From Strigamia acuminata (Eukaryota > Arthropoda > Chilopoda > Geophilomorpha > Linotaeniidae): a stretch of 64,000 nucleotides of DNA. A program made the position numbers and the translations under genes. Position 1 is the first letter of the stretch, and each line of letters opens with the position of its first letter. Positions 17,371 through 28,867 of this stretch are shown piece after piece. The stretch lies in NCBI GenBank assembly GCA_949358305.1, contig OX442314.1, positions 43,532,581-43,596,580 on the forward strand, written 5' to 3'. Under the pieces are notes generated by a model. It was not told the DNA's origin and did not search any database. It saw only the letters and a program-made list of their open reading frames with translations.

Positions 17371-18691
17371 TGGAAATTTTCGAAAGCGAAAACACACAAA
17401 ATTGAGCAAACTTTTGGTTTTGCAACGCAGTGAAATGAAGATGAATTCGCATTTGTAGCCTCGTTGTTTGATGAGCCATTTTGGCAACATATACGGGTAT
17501 AGTTTGTTGTTCGGGTCGTGTGATCTGTGATCTCGGGTCGGGAGCACGCGCGTGTGACGTCACGAACGACCCTTTTTACCAAATTGCCATAGGATAACAT
17601 GGGGTTGTTAAGCCTAGTTCTGCAGAGATAGGTTTTAAAAAAGGAGGAGCTGAGCTGCAGCCATTTTGGATTGGATTGGATTGGATTGGATTGGATTATT
17701 TAGGAATTTATATTCAGGTGAGAGATTGTATTCGAATTGAACAATAATGGAGATGTAACAATGTGATGAAATGTGATGTGTTCGTATAGGAAATGCAGAA
17801 AAGGTGGGAAAAAATGGATGCGATCGAACGAATTGAACAGCGTGGAATTAAATTAACGGATTCTAAGCAATAAGCAGGTGAGAAATAAAGAGAATAAAAA
17901 AGAAGAGATTGAAATATAGTGATAAAATACACATTTTGTATTTTCTTTATAGTTGGAATGGAATAACGAATGGAACACGAATCGAACGGTGTGAATTTAG
18001 GTTTAAAATGACACAACAGTAAGAATTAAAGAATTTGTAATAAATAATTTGCAATAAAGATTCCGATTATTCCAATTGGATTGATCTTTTGAAAATAAGA
18101 ATAAATAAATCTGTGTTGGGAAAGCTTATTTTGTGAATGAAGGAATATGATGAAATGTGATGAAATGTGATGAAATAAATAAATATTTTGTATTTTCTGA
18201 TTACGATTCTAGAAAATTAGCTGGAAAATGGATATGAACATGACATGAAATTACATGAAATTCAACTAATCATTGAGAAAGAAAGAAAGAAAGAATTTCT
18301 ACTCATTTGATTAATGGGAACTAACCGAGCAACAATTTCTTTTCATCACCCGGGCAAATTTGCCAGGGCTCAGCCCCGGCCAACCGTTAAGTCAAGGCGC
18401 ATCAGCTCTCTGCATCTTTGCAATTGCAACGATGCAACAGAGAATTAACTAAATTCTAAAAAAGAAATGAATGAATGAATGATATATGAATTTAGAGAAA
18501 ATTAGGCTTTTATTTGCAACTTGTGCTGAGAAAGTGTGCTAAAATGTTGCGTTTACGTGCAAAAATGCATTTTCATGTGCAAAAAATGCATTATTTATGT
18601 ACAAAAATGAATGCTTTATTTATTTATTTATGTATGTATGTATGTATGAATTTCAGAAATCCGTATTTGCTCCAACAAAACCGTGACGTCG
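17371..18691. other. AT-rich unit DNA without a recognised gene
   Basis: It contains (GGATT)n at 17666-17697, a (GAAA)n run near 18282-18296, AATAAA-rich stretches and a GC-richer patch at 18340-18430. The same sequence recurs at 28868-30194 with a few substitutions and one 6-bp indel. No coding frame is convincing. Confidence 0.5.
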
Positions 18692-18700
18692 CCTAAATCG

Positions 18701-20976
18701 GGGTCACTACAAAACACAGGGTACACCCCAAATGGGGTACCCCATGGGGTATACCCCAAAGTCCTAAAAATAAACAAATAGTCATAAATGTAATAATTAT
18801 TACGTAACAATTTTTTTGTTATCTAAAAAAAAATAAAAATTTTAAATGTTTTCATTCAAAACAACGAAAATTTCATTTGTGTTACTGTCTGTCTCACATT
18901 TTTCAACTACCCTTCATATAGCTTGAAACCCAGACATAAGTGATCAATAATAATTGTCCCCATGGCCAATCACATCGCTCTATGCATCTTGGGCAATAGT
19001 ATGGCGCCAAATACGATTTTTGGACTGTTTAATCCAATGCGTGTAAATGTAGGACAAGAAAATTTGTTTTTACACGAAAAAGCATGAATTTCTCACCAAT
19101 AAAATTTATTGACACCTAAAAACTTTGTATTTAGACCAAACTAATTTGTTTCCTTCTGAAATAATTTGTTTTTTTTCTGAAATAATTTTTATTTACACAT
19201 TCTGTATTGATATTTCCTCTCATTGTGCACCCACAGCACTCTATTGGAGGTCTGCCTGAAAATTCTTAGTTCTTTGGTCAATGTTTGTTGTATAATTAGC
19301 GGACCGAGATCACTAAGGCAACACTAATTGAAAATTAGCGAATAGATGTTTACATTCTAGGGAAAATTGCGATCAATTTGCAGCAAAATGTTTACTTTAC
19401 TGTTAAGTAAACGATGTACCCATGTGCTTTTTCTTCATTTAATTAATTTATTATTTATTTATTCCATCGCTGTGGTTATATTTGCTTAACTTCTATTTTT
19501 TTGATTTACACGACATTACAAATGATGCATTTCATGTGCATGGTCCGTGTGAGAAAGGCCTGCACATGTGAAACATCACAAAAATCACAAAAATAAATCT
19601 TTTGACTCAAAAATCGATGATTTTATTCAACAATAAATCTTTAAAAAACATTACAATTCAATATAAAAAATCGATAAAAATGGAGAAAAAACGATAAAAA
19701 TCGGTAAAAATCGATAAAAATAGAGAAAAAACTATAAAAATTGGTAAAAATCGATAAAAATGGGGAAAAAACGATAAAAATCGGTTTTAACAATTTCTAC
19801 CGATTTTTATCGATTTTTACCGATTTTTACCGATTTTTAACGATTTTTACCGATTTTTATCGATTTTTACCGATTTTTATCGATTTTTACCGATTTTTAT
19901 CGATTTTTACCGATTTTTATTGATTTTTATTGATTTTTATCGATTTTTATCGATTTTTATCAATTTTTACCGATTTTTATCGATTTTTACCGATTTTTAT
20001 CGATTTTTACCGATTTTTATCGATTTTTATCAATTTTTACCGATTTTTATCGATTTTTACCGATTTTTATTGATTTTTACCGATTTTTATCGTTTTTTCT
20101 CTATTTTTATCAATTTTTACCGATTTTTAACGATTTTTACCGATTTTTATCGTTTTTTCTCTATTTTTATCAATTTTTACCGATTTTTATCGATTTTTAC
20201 CGATTTTTATCGATTTTTACCGATTTTTATCGATTTTTACCGATTTTTATTGATTTTTATTAATTTTTATCGATTTTTATCAATTTTTACCGATTTTTAT
20301 CGATTTTTACCGATTTTTATTGATTTTTACCGATTTTTATCGTTTTTTCTCTATTTTTATCAATTTTTACCGATTTTTAACGATTTTTACCGATTTTTAT
20401 CGATTTTTACCGATTTTTAACAATTTTTACCGATTTTTACCGATTTTTATTGATTTTTACCAATTTTTATCAATTTTTGCCGATTTTTATCGATTTTTAC
20501 TGATTTTTATCAATTTTTACCGATTTTTACCAATTTTTATCGTTTTTTTCTCCATTTTTATCGATTTTTACCGATTTTTATCGATTTTTACCGATTTTTA
20601 TCGTCTTTTCTCCATTTTTATCGATTTTTACCGATTTTTATCGTTCTTTCTCCATTTTTATCGATTTTTTATATCAAATTGTAATGTTTTTTAAAAATTT
20701 ATTGTTGAATAAAATCATAGATTTTTAGTCAAAAAATTGATTTTTGTGATTTGTGAGTCAAAAAATAAATTTCTGTGATTTGTCAGTAAAAAAAATTGAT
20801 TTTTGTGATTTTTAACATGTAATGTCATATTTTTGTATGTAATTTAAATTTTTTTTTCGTAATTTTTATTTCAATTATTTTAGTAATTTTTATTTATTTA
20901 TTACACATTCCAGGACTTTGGGATATACCCCATGGGGTACCCCATTTGGGGTGTACCCTGTGTTTTGTAGTGACCC
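18701..20976. mobile_element. Foldback-like DNA transposon, complete copy
   Basis: The 2,276-bp element has long inverted ends starting GGGTCACTACAAAACACAGG, and is flanked by the 9-bp direct repeat CCTAAATCG (18692-18700 and 20977-20985). Going inward, each arm has nested palindromes, an AT-rich spacer, then a 10-bp satellite: A-rich in the short left arm (19660-19790), T-rich in the long right arm (19800-20665), meeting near 19790. Inverted arms made of 10-20 bp tandem repeats plus 9-bp target duplications are the hallmark of Drosophila Foldback elements, which are thought to be MULE-derived. No transposase is present, so it is non-autonomous. Confidence 0.72.
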
Positions 20977-21708
20977 CCTAAATCGTCTTATTTCGCATAT
21001 TAATTAATCCGCAATTTAAAATTAAAGGACGTACGGTAGTGCGGCAGATTTGGCCGATGATTCTGTCCGAAACACTCGTTCGATTCCAACGCGAATCGAT
21101 TCCACGGAATCATCGAAGAGTGAGTGTGTGTGTGTGTGTGTTGCACGTGCATTCGTGTCAATGCTCACCTATACTTCAACCAGTGGTCAAACTGATTGTC
21201 CAACTCTAGCCGACACATCCATCCGCATTCGTGTTATTTGTACTTGGCAGGCGGCGTTTTAGTCGACGCATGCGCCGTGTTTCCACATTTCCGTTTAGGC
21301 CTAATCGAGGTGATGGAGTTAGGCGTTGATTTTGATCGAATATGGCGTAGAAAACCATGCAGATACTGTCAAAAGAGGAGGATTTATTTATTCAGGTTAT
21401 GCTCGAAGTTCGAGAAACGTTTGATGGTTTCGTTTTTGCGGTCACCGATGTCTGGAGCGATAATTCGATTATTCTGTGCGGTGCGACAAAAACATCGCGC
21501 ATCGAGAGGCGAATGAGTCGGTGTTGAGTCGTGTTGACGTTTTTCATTTGTCTGGTTTATTTATTCGCACTGCGATCGGGAAGTTAGGTTCGGAGGAGGA
21601 ACTTGCCGCGAACTTGTCGGTGCGTGCTTGGCCGAGCACGGGCACGGGCACGGGCACGGGCACGGGGCGGTGTTGATAAAGAATTTGATTGTGGGTTGCA
21701 TCGCTGGT
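20977..21708 (+). pseudogene. Gene X copy 2
   Basis: The sequence is near-identical to copy 1, with GAGGCG where copy 1 has GAGTCG. The frames and the (GGGCAC)n tail are the same, and the same frameshift blocks a continuous product. Unrecognised. Confidence 0.35.
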
Positions 21709-21746
21709 CAGCAGTTTTTATGATGGTGGATTTGGCCGATTTGGAT

Positions 21747-21951
21747 GATTTTTGAGCTCATGTACCGTACTTTGATAGGCGATCGAGCGGTGTGTTCTAT
21801 ACTCTGTACACCGATTTTTAGCAAAAATCACCAATTTTTCGCTTAAAATCGGTGATTTTTGCTAAAAATTGGTGATTTTTGGCTAAAAATCGGTGTTTTT
21901 TGGCTAAAAATCGGTGTTTTTTAGCTAAAAATCGGTGATTTTTCGCTAAAA
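21747..21951 (+). repeat. sat2 array, unit 2 (short)
   Basis: One starter block and only a few 20-bp units remain, against more than 2 kb in unit 1, so the array differs greatly in length between units. Confidence 0.85.
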
Positions 21952-22106
21952 TTCGACGTCACGCGATTGTATAACGTTTTCCCTAACACATTCAACCAAT
22001 AAACAACCAATAAACAATCTTTACACATTCTCATTCTCTGTCGTGCCTAGAGTAGAAACAATCGACTTATTATTTTTTCCTTTTCATCATGACATTCACC
22101 TTGGAC

Positions 22107-22267
22107 TGTGAGACATATATGTTATCATAGTTTAAGTTGCTTGGTAACGCGCACTGCGCGCATGTTCTGTATTATTGTGTTACTTGTATTGAATATACAT
22201 CTCATCAGTTTCTTGTTAAAAAAGCTTTCTTCTTCCTACATTTTCTACGCACACACGTACACTCACA
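22107..22267 (+). repeat. Copia-1 5' LTR
   Basis: The 161-bp direct repeat of 26557-26717 contains the perfect palindrome GCGCACTGCGCGC-like patch near 22150 and is flanked by the 5-bp duplication TGGAC. Confidence 0.93.
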
Positions 22268-22387
22268 AGTGGTAGCAGGAGTCTGGTTTCTTTGCAAGAT
22301 AGAAACGTTCCATTTTGGCGACGATTTGTGGAGAATTTGCGGTGAAAGAAGAATTGAAAAACAAGGCGTAACGATCGAACAAGGAAG

Positions 22388-25300
22388 ATGGCGGATGCGA
22401 TTGCAAGTGCATCTTTGAATCGAATTGAACTTCTAAGACCTCAAAACTATTTTACTTGGCAATTCAAAGTGGGGACACTTCTAGCTGCAAAAGGTTTGAA
22501 AGGCGTCATCACGAAACCGGAGCCGATAGTGCCCGACGCGAAGGATGCAACGTATGCAGACGCGCTGAAGAAGCACGAAGCGTGGGCCAAAAATAATGAC
22601 GAGGCTTTAGGGATTATAGTTTTAACGATGTCGGACGAAGAAGCCACAAACTGTATGGCTTTTACCGAGGCCAAGGCGCTTTGGGAGGCGTTGAAAGCGC
22701 AGTACGCAGGTACCACGGAAGAGCGACAAATTGACGCTGGTTCAGAACTTGCGGAGCTGCGCATGAGACACGACGAGTCGACGGATGGTTACTTGAACAG
22801 GGCCAAGTCGATTCAGGCAAAAGCCAAAGCGGTGGGAAAGGTTGTTTCGGACCGCGAGATTCTTCATTACACGACACGAGGACTTTTGCCAAAATATGGC
22901 AATATTGCACGAAATTATCGTGACGCGGCAGACGCGAAATTTGAAGATTTGCGACGGTCACTGAAAATGGAAGATCAGTGGGCGACATTCCACTCAAAGG
23001 GACAGACCGTGGACAACGTGACGGTTGCGTTCAAGGCGCAGGTGGGACGTAATTCGGGCGGCAAGAAGTTGAAAAACGTTTCAAAATCAGCCTGTTATGA
23101 ATGTGGTAAAAGTGGCCACATTGCCAAGAATTGTTGGCAGCGCTACCCCGAAAAGAGGCCGAGTCCAGCGTCACAACGACCAAGAGAGGCAGCCACGGCA
23201 AAAATAGCACAACAGGAAGCGGTTATCCAGCATGCTTTTGTCGTCGATTTGGGCGGCGACGATTGTCAAGACGAGTGGATTCTCGATTCCGGCGCGTCGG
23301 CGCATATGTCTGGAAAACGGGAATTGTTTGGGACTTTCGAGGAAATCGAAGCAGTGGTCACCACAGCCAAAAAGGGCGCAAAATTGTTGGCTACGGGGAA
23401 AGGGAATATCATTTTGAGATGCAAGCTTTCAGAAACGGAATTCATGAAGATTTTGCTCCTCGACGTCTTATTTGTGCCAGAGTTGAAAGGCAATCTGTTG
23501 TCAATTCCACGTCTTACCGCTAATAATTATGCGATTTCATTCAACAATAAAGTCGCGGAAATTAAGGACCCAAGAGGAATGACGATTGCAACAGGAACAT
23601 TAAATGGCAGCATGTATTTACTGCACCAATGGGTTGGAGAGGAAGCCAACGCAGTTTCTGTGCAACCTCGCCCAGCCAGCAAGGAATTGTGGCATGAGCG
23701 ACTGTGTCATTTAAATGAGCGTGCAATAGATAAAATGCGAGACAAACAGATTGTGCACGGGCTGGAATATGCGGACGTGCATTTGGAAAGATGCACTGCA
23801 TGCACGTTGGGAAAAATGACGAGAAGCCCGTACAAAAGAGTCAAGGGGAAGCAGTCAACTGAAGTTTTGCAACTTATTCATGGGGATATGGTTGGACCGT
23901 TTCAGACTGCATCGCTGGGAGGCAGCAAGTATGCTTTGATTCTAACTGATGATTTTACACGCAAAAAATTCGCGTTTTTCTTGCGGGAGAAATCTCAATG
24001 CTTTGAACATTTTGAAATATTCAAGAACATGGCAGAGAAGCAAACTGGCTACAAACTCAAAAGGTTTAGAAGTGACAACGGTGGGGAATTTGTCAATGCA
24101 AATTTCAAGCGTTTTTTCGAATCTGAGGGCATTCTGCACGAGCTTACGGTTCCCTTTAATCCTTCTAGTAATGGAATTTCTGAGAGGGCAAATCGTACGC
24201 TAGTAGAGGCGGCTCGGACACTGCTAATCAAATCGGGCCTTCCTTTGAAGTTTTGGGCAGAAGCGATCGCCACATCGGTCTATGTCAAAAATAGATCGTT
24301 TACCAAGCCGAATGGGGATTTTACACCCGAGGAGTTATGGTCAAAACACAAGACGACAGTTGCATTCTTGCGGATTTTTGGTTGCGAAGCCTTTTTGCAC
24401 ATACCGGAGGAAAAGCGACGGAAATTGGATCCGAAAGCCAAACACGGCATATTTGTCGGTTATTCAGTCGACAGGAAAGCCTATCGAATTTACGTTCCGA
24501 AAGACGGTAAAGTAGAAGAGGGCAGGACGGTAGGATTCAATGAGGAGGTGCGAGGTGCAGACGTTTTTGGTTTAAACGATGAAGGGGCAAAGCAACGTTT
24601 TTGCCAAGAAGAGGAAGACGCCATTTTTTCTGTTGAACCGGTGAACGAGTTGCAGGACGCTCAAGACGAGGTCGAACACCCGGTTATCGCTGTTGACGAC
24701 GCCGCACCGCAGCCACTTCAGCCGGTGCAGGTGGGGCGACCCAGGGGCGCGACGAAAGCGGCGCTTGAGCAGAGACTGGCGGAACAGCTTGCGCAGCGCG
24801 AAGAGCGATTGCAACAAGAGGGAGTGCGACGCTCGGAGCGCATAGCAGCGCAACAAGAGGCGGTCAATGCTGCAATAGAGTGTGTGGAAGAGCTGTTCAC
24901 TCCTGAAACTTACGTAGAGGCGGTAAACTGCAATGACAGAGAGAAATGGCAAGAAGCGATGGACAGCGAGATTAATTCTCTACACATCAATAAAGTATGG
25001 ACACTTGTAAAGAGGGAAAGACAGACAGTGACGGTGAAAAGCAAATGGATTTTCCGCATTAAACTTAATGCCGACAGAAGCGTCAATAAGTATAAGGCAC
25101 GCCTGGTGGCGGTGGGGTATTCCCAACGACCTGGTGTGGATTTCACGGAGACTTTTTCGCCCGTAGTGAGGATGGAATCGCTCCGGATCATACTTTCAAT
25201 GATAGCCAGACACGGACTGTTGACGCGACAATTCGACATTAAGACCGCGTACCTTTACGGATTGTTGGACGAAGTCATCTTTATGGAACAACCGGAAGGT

Positions 25301-26452
25301 TACGAGCAAGACGATCTCGTTTGCCGACTGGAACGCAGCCTGTACGGGTTGCGCCAGTCGGGACGATGCTGGAACGAGCGACTTGACCAGGAACTGATCA
25401 AGATTGGCTTGAAACCGCTCATAAACGACCGGTGTGTCTATATTTATAGACATAAAAAGGACTACATAATTTTGGGCGTGTACGTGGACGATATTTTGGC
25501 TGCTTTCACGAGACAAAGAATTCTTGATCGGATACTAAAACGACTAAAGAAGGTTTTCGAAATAGTCGACATGGGGGAGGTTCACTTCCTACTCGGAATG
25601 GAAATTTCGGTCACTAAGGACGGAGTATACGTGGGACAACAAAAATATGTAAACGACATTTTGACAAAATTTGACTTACTCAATGGGATCACTGCGAAAA
25701 CGCCGATGGCAACAGGACAGGATTTGGAGGACTTCGACAAATCAAAGAAGGTTGATCAGAATTTATACCAGCAGATCATCGGTTCTTTGATGCACCTGAT
25801 GATTGTTTCTCGTCCGGATTTGTCATATGCTGTGAGCGCTCTCTCAGCTTTCTCCAAAGATCCTCGCCAACTGCACTTTCGAGCAGCGAAACGCGTTTTG
25901 CGTTATGTCAACGGTACAAAAGATTTGCGTTTGTTCTTCTCAAGCAAAGAAGGAAGCTTACAAGGATTCGCGGACGCAAGTTGGTGTGTAACCCAAGATG
26001 CTAAGTCACACACGGGTTTGATTTTAAAGATCGGCGACGCAACTATCGGATGGAAAACGAAAAGACAACGTTTGGTGGCGATGTCCACCACCGAGAGCGA
26101 GATACTTGCGATTTGTGAACTGCTCAAAATAATCAAATGGGCAAGAGATTTCCTAAGCGAGGTCGGTGAGGGGGATTGCGTGCCAAGATGCGTACCAATC
26201 TACACTGACTGCACACCCGGCATTCAAGTTCTTTGTGGTTCAAACCAGTTTGGGCGGACCAAGCATATGAATCGACATATGATGTTTATTAAGGACGATC
26301 TAAAATTGGGAAATATCAAGCTGGTCCACCTTTCTTCAGCAGAAATGGTTGCGGATTTCTTGACTAAACCGCTGGCAAAGGACAAGTTTGAAGAAGGCCG
26401 TGATCGTGTGGGTCTTCAAGATGATGCCAAGATGAAAGAAGAAGAACAATAA
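22388..26452 (+). CDS. Copia-1 Gag-Pol polyprotein
   Basis: The single 1,354-codon frame starts at ATG 22388. Gag includes a CCHC knuckle CYECGKSGHIAKNC (236-249). Protease: LDSGASAHMS, Asp300. Integrase: zinc finger His436, His441, Cys469, Cys472, then Asp500, Asp563, Glu599. Reverse transcriptase: YVDD at 1032-1035. RNase H closes the protein (TDCTPGIQ region). Protease-integrase-RT-RNase H order defines Ty1/copia. The integrase-RT linker holds VGRPRGATK (782-790), with the GRP core of an AT-hook, and an RRSERIA segment. The polyprotein is cut by its own protease. No stop or missing catalytic residue is seen. Confidence 0.97.
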   Translation: MADAIASASLNRIELLRPQNYFTWQFKVGTLLAAKGLKGVITKPEPIVPDAKDATYADALKKHEAWAKNNDEALGIIVLTMSDEEATNCMAFTEAKALWEALKAQYAGTTEERQIDAGSELAELRMRHDESTDGYLNRAKSIQAKAKAVGKVVSDREILHYTTRGLLPKYGNIARNYRDAADAKFEDLRRSLKMEDQWATFHSKGQTVDNVTVAFKAQVGRNSGGKKLKNVSKSACYECGKSGHIAKNCWQRYPEKRPSPASQRPREAATAKIAQQEAVIQHAFVVDLGGDDCQDEWILDSGASAHMSGKRELFGTFEEIEAVVTTAKKGAKLLATGKGNIILRCKLSETEFMKILLLDVLFVPELKGNLLSIPRLTANNYAISFNNKVAEIKDPRGMTIATGTLNGSMYLLHQWVGEEANAVSVQPRPASKELWHERLCHLNERAIDKMRDKQIVHGLEYADVHLERCTACTLGKMTRSPYKRVKGKQSTEVLQLIHGDMVGPFQTASLGGSKYALILTDDFTRKKFAFFLREKSQCFEHFEIFKNMAEKQTGYKLKRFRSDNGGEFVNANFKRFFESEGILHELTVPFNPSSNGISERANRTLVEAARTLLIKSGLPLKFWAEAIATSVYVKNRSFTKPNGDFTPEELWSKHKTTVAFLRIFGCEAFLHIPEEKRRKLDPKAKHGIFVGYSVDRKAYRIYVPKDGKVEEGRTVGFNEEVRGADVFGLNDEGAKQRFCQEEEDAIFSVEPVNELQDAQDEVEHPVIAVDDAAPQPLQPVQVGRPRGATKAALEQRLAEQLAQREERLQQEGVRRSERIAAQQEAVNAAIECVEELFTPETYVEAVNCNDREKWQEAMDSEINSLHINKVWTLVKRERQTVTVKSKWIFRIKLNADRSVNKYKARLVAVGYSQRPGVDFTETFSPVVRMESLRIILSMIARHGLLTRQFDIKTAYLYGLLDEVIFMEQPEGYEQDDLVCRLERSLYGLRQSGRCWNERLDQELIKIGLKPLINDRCVYIYRHKKDYIILGVYVDDILAAFTRQRILDRILKRLKKVFEIVDMGEVHFLLGMEISVTKDGVYVGQQKYVNDILTKFDLLNGITAKTPMATGQDLEDFDKSKKVDQNLYQQIIGSLMHLMIVSRPDLSYAVSALSAFSKDPRQLHFRAAKRVLRYVNGTKDLRLFFSSKEGSLQGFADASWCVTQDAKSHTGLILKIGDATIGWKTKRQRLVAMSTTESEILAICELLKIIKWARDFLSEVGEGDCVPRCVPIYTDCTPGIQVLCGSNQFGRTKHMNRHMMFIKDDLKLGNIKLVHLSSAEMVADFLTKPLAKDKFEEGRDRVGLQDDAKMKEEEQ

Positions 26453-26556
26453 TTTTTGTTGTTAATATTTTATTCGTTTTTCTCTTTCATTCATGTTTGT
26501 TGTTAGAGTTAGTTTTCTTTTTAAGTTTAAACAAATGATAACCTATGAGGGGGATT

Positions 26557-26717
26557 TGTGAGACATATATGTTATCATAGTTTAAGTTGCTTGGTAACGC
26601 GCACTGCGCGCATGTTCTGTATTATTGTGTTACTTGTATTGAATATACATCTCATCAGTTTCTTGTTAAAAAAGCTTTCTTCTTCCTACATTTTCTACGC
26701 ACACACGTACACTCACA
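26557..26717 (+). repeat. Copia-1 3' LTR
   Basis: Second LTR copy, preceded by the polypurine tract GAGGGGGATT and followed by the TGGAC duplication and the rest of gene F. Confidence 0.93.
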
Positions 26718-27045
26718 TGGACGTGCCGAATTTCCAGGACGCCATGCTGGCCGAAACGTCAGTTCGATCGTTTGTGGAAAGATTTCTTCGTTTCGACCAC
26801 TTGCCAATGTACGAAATACCGCTCCTTTCCGGAATTGTGGATCCAAAACGAAGTAAAAGTAATTAGGCGAGCGGTAGATTTGATCCTTCCCTTCTACCTA
26901 CAACCACGTCTAATCCAAGCATAGTTCCGTTGAATGCGACATAAATTGGGATTTGATGCGGTGCGTGGTAAAGAAATTTATTAGCGAAGAGATGGAAATT
27001 TTCGAAAGCGAAAAAACACAAAATTCAGCAAATATTCACGATTAA

Positions 27046-27549
27046 AACATCATTTTCACTCAACTTTCACTTTTAGAAGGCTAAATATTTCCATTTATCA
27101 AATGTAAACCACTTAAAACACAAAATTTAATCATTTTTCCAATTATAAAATCTTGAAATAAATCAATCAAAAATGAAATCATTGATAAATATCCAACCCT
27201 GAAACTTATTGCTAAGTCAGTTTTCACTGCCATAGAATTTTCATCAGTTATTGAAAATAATACAAACACAGTAAGAAAATTGCAAAAAAATTGTTCTATT
27301 TTTTCTACATTTTCCGAAATTTAAAATTAACACGTGTATATAAACTGCATTTGTGTATCTTAAAAATATTATTATTATCAGAAATGCCGTTATACCGACG
27401 TTATCCCCCGTGTATACACAATATAACGTATCGATAGCGTATACCCCACGAAGGAAGACATATTTAACCGAATTATACCAATGATTCAGTTAGTTATTGC
27501 TTTGTAGAGGTTTCAGAATTAGGTCTTCTTGCTTCGATCATTTAACATT
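27046..27549 (+). other. Intergenic region and elongin C promoter, unit 2
   Basis: Near-identical to 15548-16052, including the GTATAC-rich upstream patch. No other gene is seen. Confidence 0.5.
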
Positions 27550-27903
27550 ATGACTACTACCGAAACTATCGAAATTATTCACAACGAAAGCCATTGCGTA
27601 GGAGCGGATTCGTTGTGCGTGAAATTGATCGCCGACGATGGAACCGAATTCATCATACTGCGGGAACATGCCATTCAGTCGGGGACCATTAAGGCCATGC
27701 TCAGTGGGCCGGGCCAGTGGGCCGAATCCGAAACGAATCACGTCAAGTTCCGCGAAATTAAAGCCCCCGTGCTTAAAAAGGTTTGCGAATATTTGGCATA
27801 CAAAGCTAAATACCACGAAAGTCCCACAGAAATCCCCGAATTTCCGATTGACGTGGACATGTGCCTCGAGTTGATGATGGCCGCCAATTTCTTAGCTTGC
27901 TGA
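27550..27903 (+). CDS. ELOC: Elongin C, copy B
   Basis: This encodes the same 117-residue elongin C protein as 16053-16406, with the same upstream and downstream DNA, so the two genes arose by a recent block duplication. The ATG at 27550 is chosen as for copy A. The protein carries the [12 protein letters not shown] segment and the [10 protein letters not shown]-terminus typical of elongin C, the adaptor that joins BC-box proteins to cullin-2/5 ligases. Both copies are intact, so dosage may be doubled, unless one is an assembly duplicate; base differences in the flanks (for example at 28124 against 16628) argue that they are truly separate. Confidence 0.94.
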   Translation: MTTTETIEIIHNESHCVGADSLCVKLIADDGTEFIILREHAIQSGTIKAMLSGPGQWAESETNHVKFREIKAPVLKKVCEYLAYKAKYHESPTEIPEFPIDVDMCLELMMAANFLAC

Positions 27904-28497
27904 AGAATGAAATTGAATTCATTTTTGTTTGTCAATTTTTCTCTTTAATTAATTAATCCATTTTTGTACACACAAAAAGTTACGTCATGTACGATTGATT
28001 CGTGATAAAATTAATTTAATTTAATTAATCAAACTCAACCTAACGAACTCCTTCATAAAATCAAAATAAAATAAAATACAAAATAAAAATCATCCACTTA
28101 CAGAAATTAAAGTTAGACGAGCTCAATAACACTTAAGGGTGAAAGAACCTGGACATGGAAACCATTTCTTTCCTTGTTTACAACGCAAAAATTGAGGAAA
28201 AATAGCTCAAGATATTAAACCGGCACTGACCGTGTTTCTGTGAAATGTGAAATACAAAATATTATTATTATTGACGATTAAAACATTATTGATTTCACTT
28301 TTATGAAATGTAAACCATTTAATTCGACCAACTTTGAAGGTTAAAACACAAAATTTAATCATTTTTCCAATTTTAAAATTATCCTGATTTTATAAACCAA
28401 AAATAAAATCATTCAAAGTAATATGAAATTAATTAATTAATTATTAAAATCCAACCCTACAATTTTCACCAGGAATAACTTATGTATCAGTTGAAAA

Positions 28498-28544
<47 letters not shown>

Positions 28545-28586
28545 ATTAATAAATTGTTGTTTCTAATTTTTCCAAAATTTAAAATT
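27904..28586 (+). other. AT-rich flank of elongin C, unit 2
   Basis: Copy of 16407-17089, with the (AAAT)n microsatellite at about 28496-28553. No gene is seen. Confidence 0.5.
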
Positions 28587-28867
28587 AACACATGTGTAAC
28601 CTTTATCTGACACTTTCTTGGCACTAACAAGTAAATAGCATTTCTGTATCTTAAAAATGCAAAAATAAACCAATTTTGTTTTACACCAAAAATATCTGTT
28701 TATTCGTTTCGCAGTTCGCACCAAACGCAACAAATTACAATCATTAAAATGACCAAAAACTACAAATTTGTTATCGGAGGGGTAACTCATCGGCATGAAA
28801 TTCGGCGGCGGCATAAACATCCCCATGCCGATCGGTGGATACATCGGTGGCGAAGAAGAAGAAGAGA
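28587..28867 (-). pseudogene. U1-C remnant, unit 2
   Basis: Near-identical to the unit 1 remnant: it retains the Pro/Met-rich C-terminal segment of U1-C and lacks the zinc finger. Confidence 0.75.

Larger units (their letters stand above)
22107..26717 (+). mobile_element. Copia-1: complete Ty1/copia retrotransposon
   Basis: The element is 4,611 bp, with 161-bp LTRs at 22107-22267 and 26557-26717 that look identical, start TGTGAGACAT and end ACTCACA. Target duplication TGGAC at 22102-22106 and 26718-26722. Primer-binding site candidate TGGTAGCAGGAGTCTGG from 22270 (its first nine bases match initiator Met tRNA). Polypurine tract GAGGGGGATT at 26547-26556. One intact Gag-Pol frame. This looks like a young, possibly active copy. 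Confidence 0.95.
22089..27045 (+). pseudogene. Gene F copy B, split by Copia-1
   Basis: The ATG at 22089 is followed by only six codons before Copia-1 begins at 22107; the frame resumes at 26718 after the duplicated TGGAC. The rest equals copy A, with the same internal deletion and frameshift, so the gene was already dead when Copia-1 landed. Confidence 0.75.
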
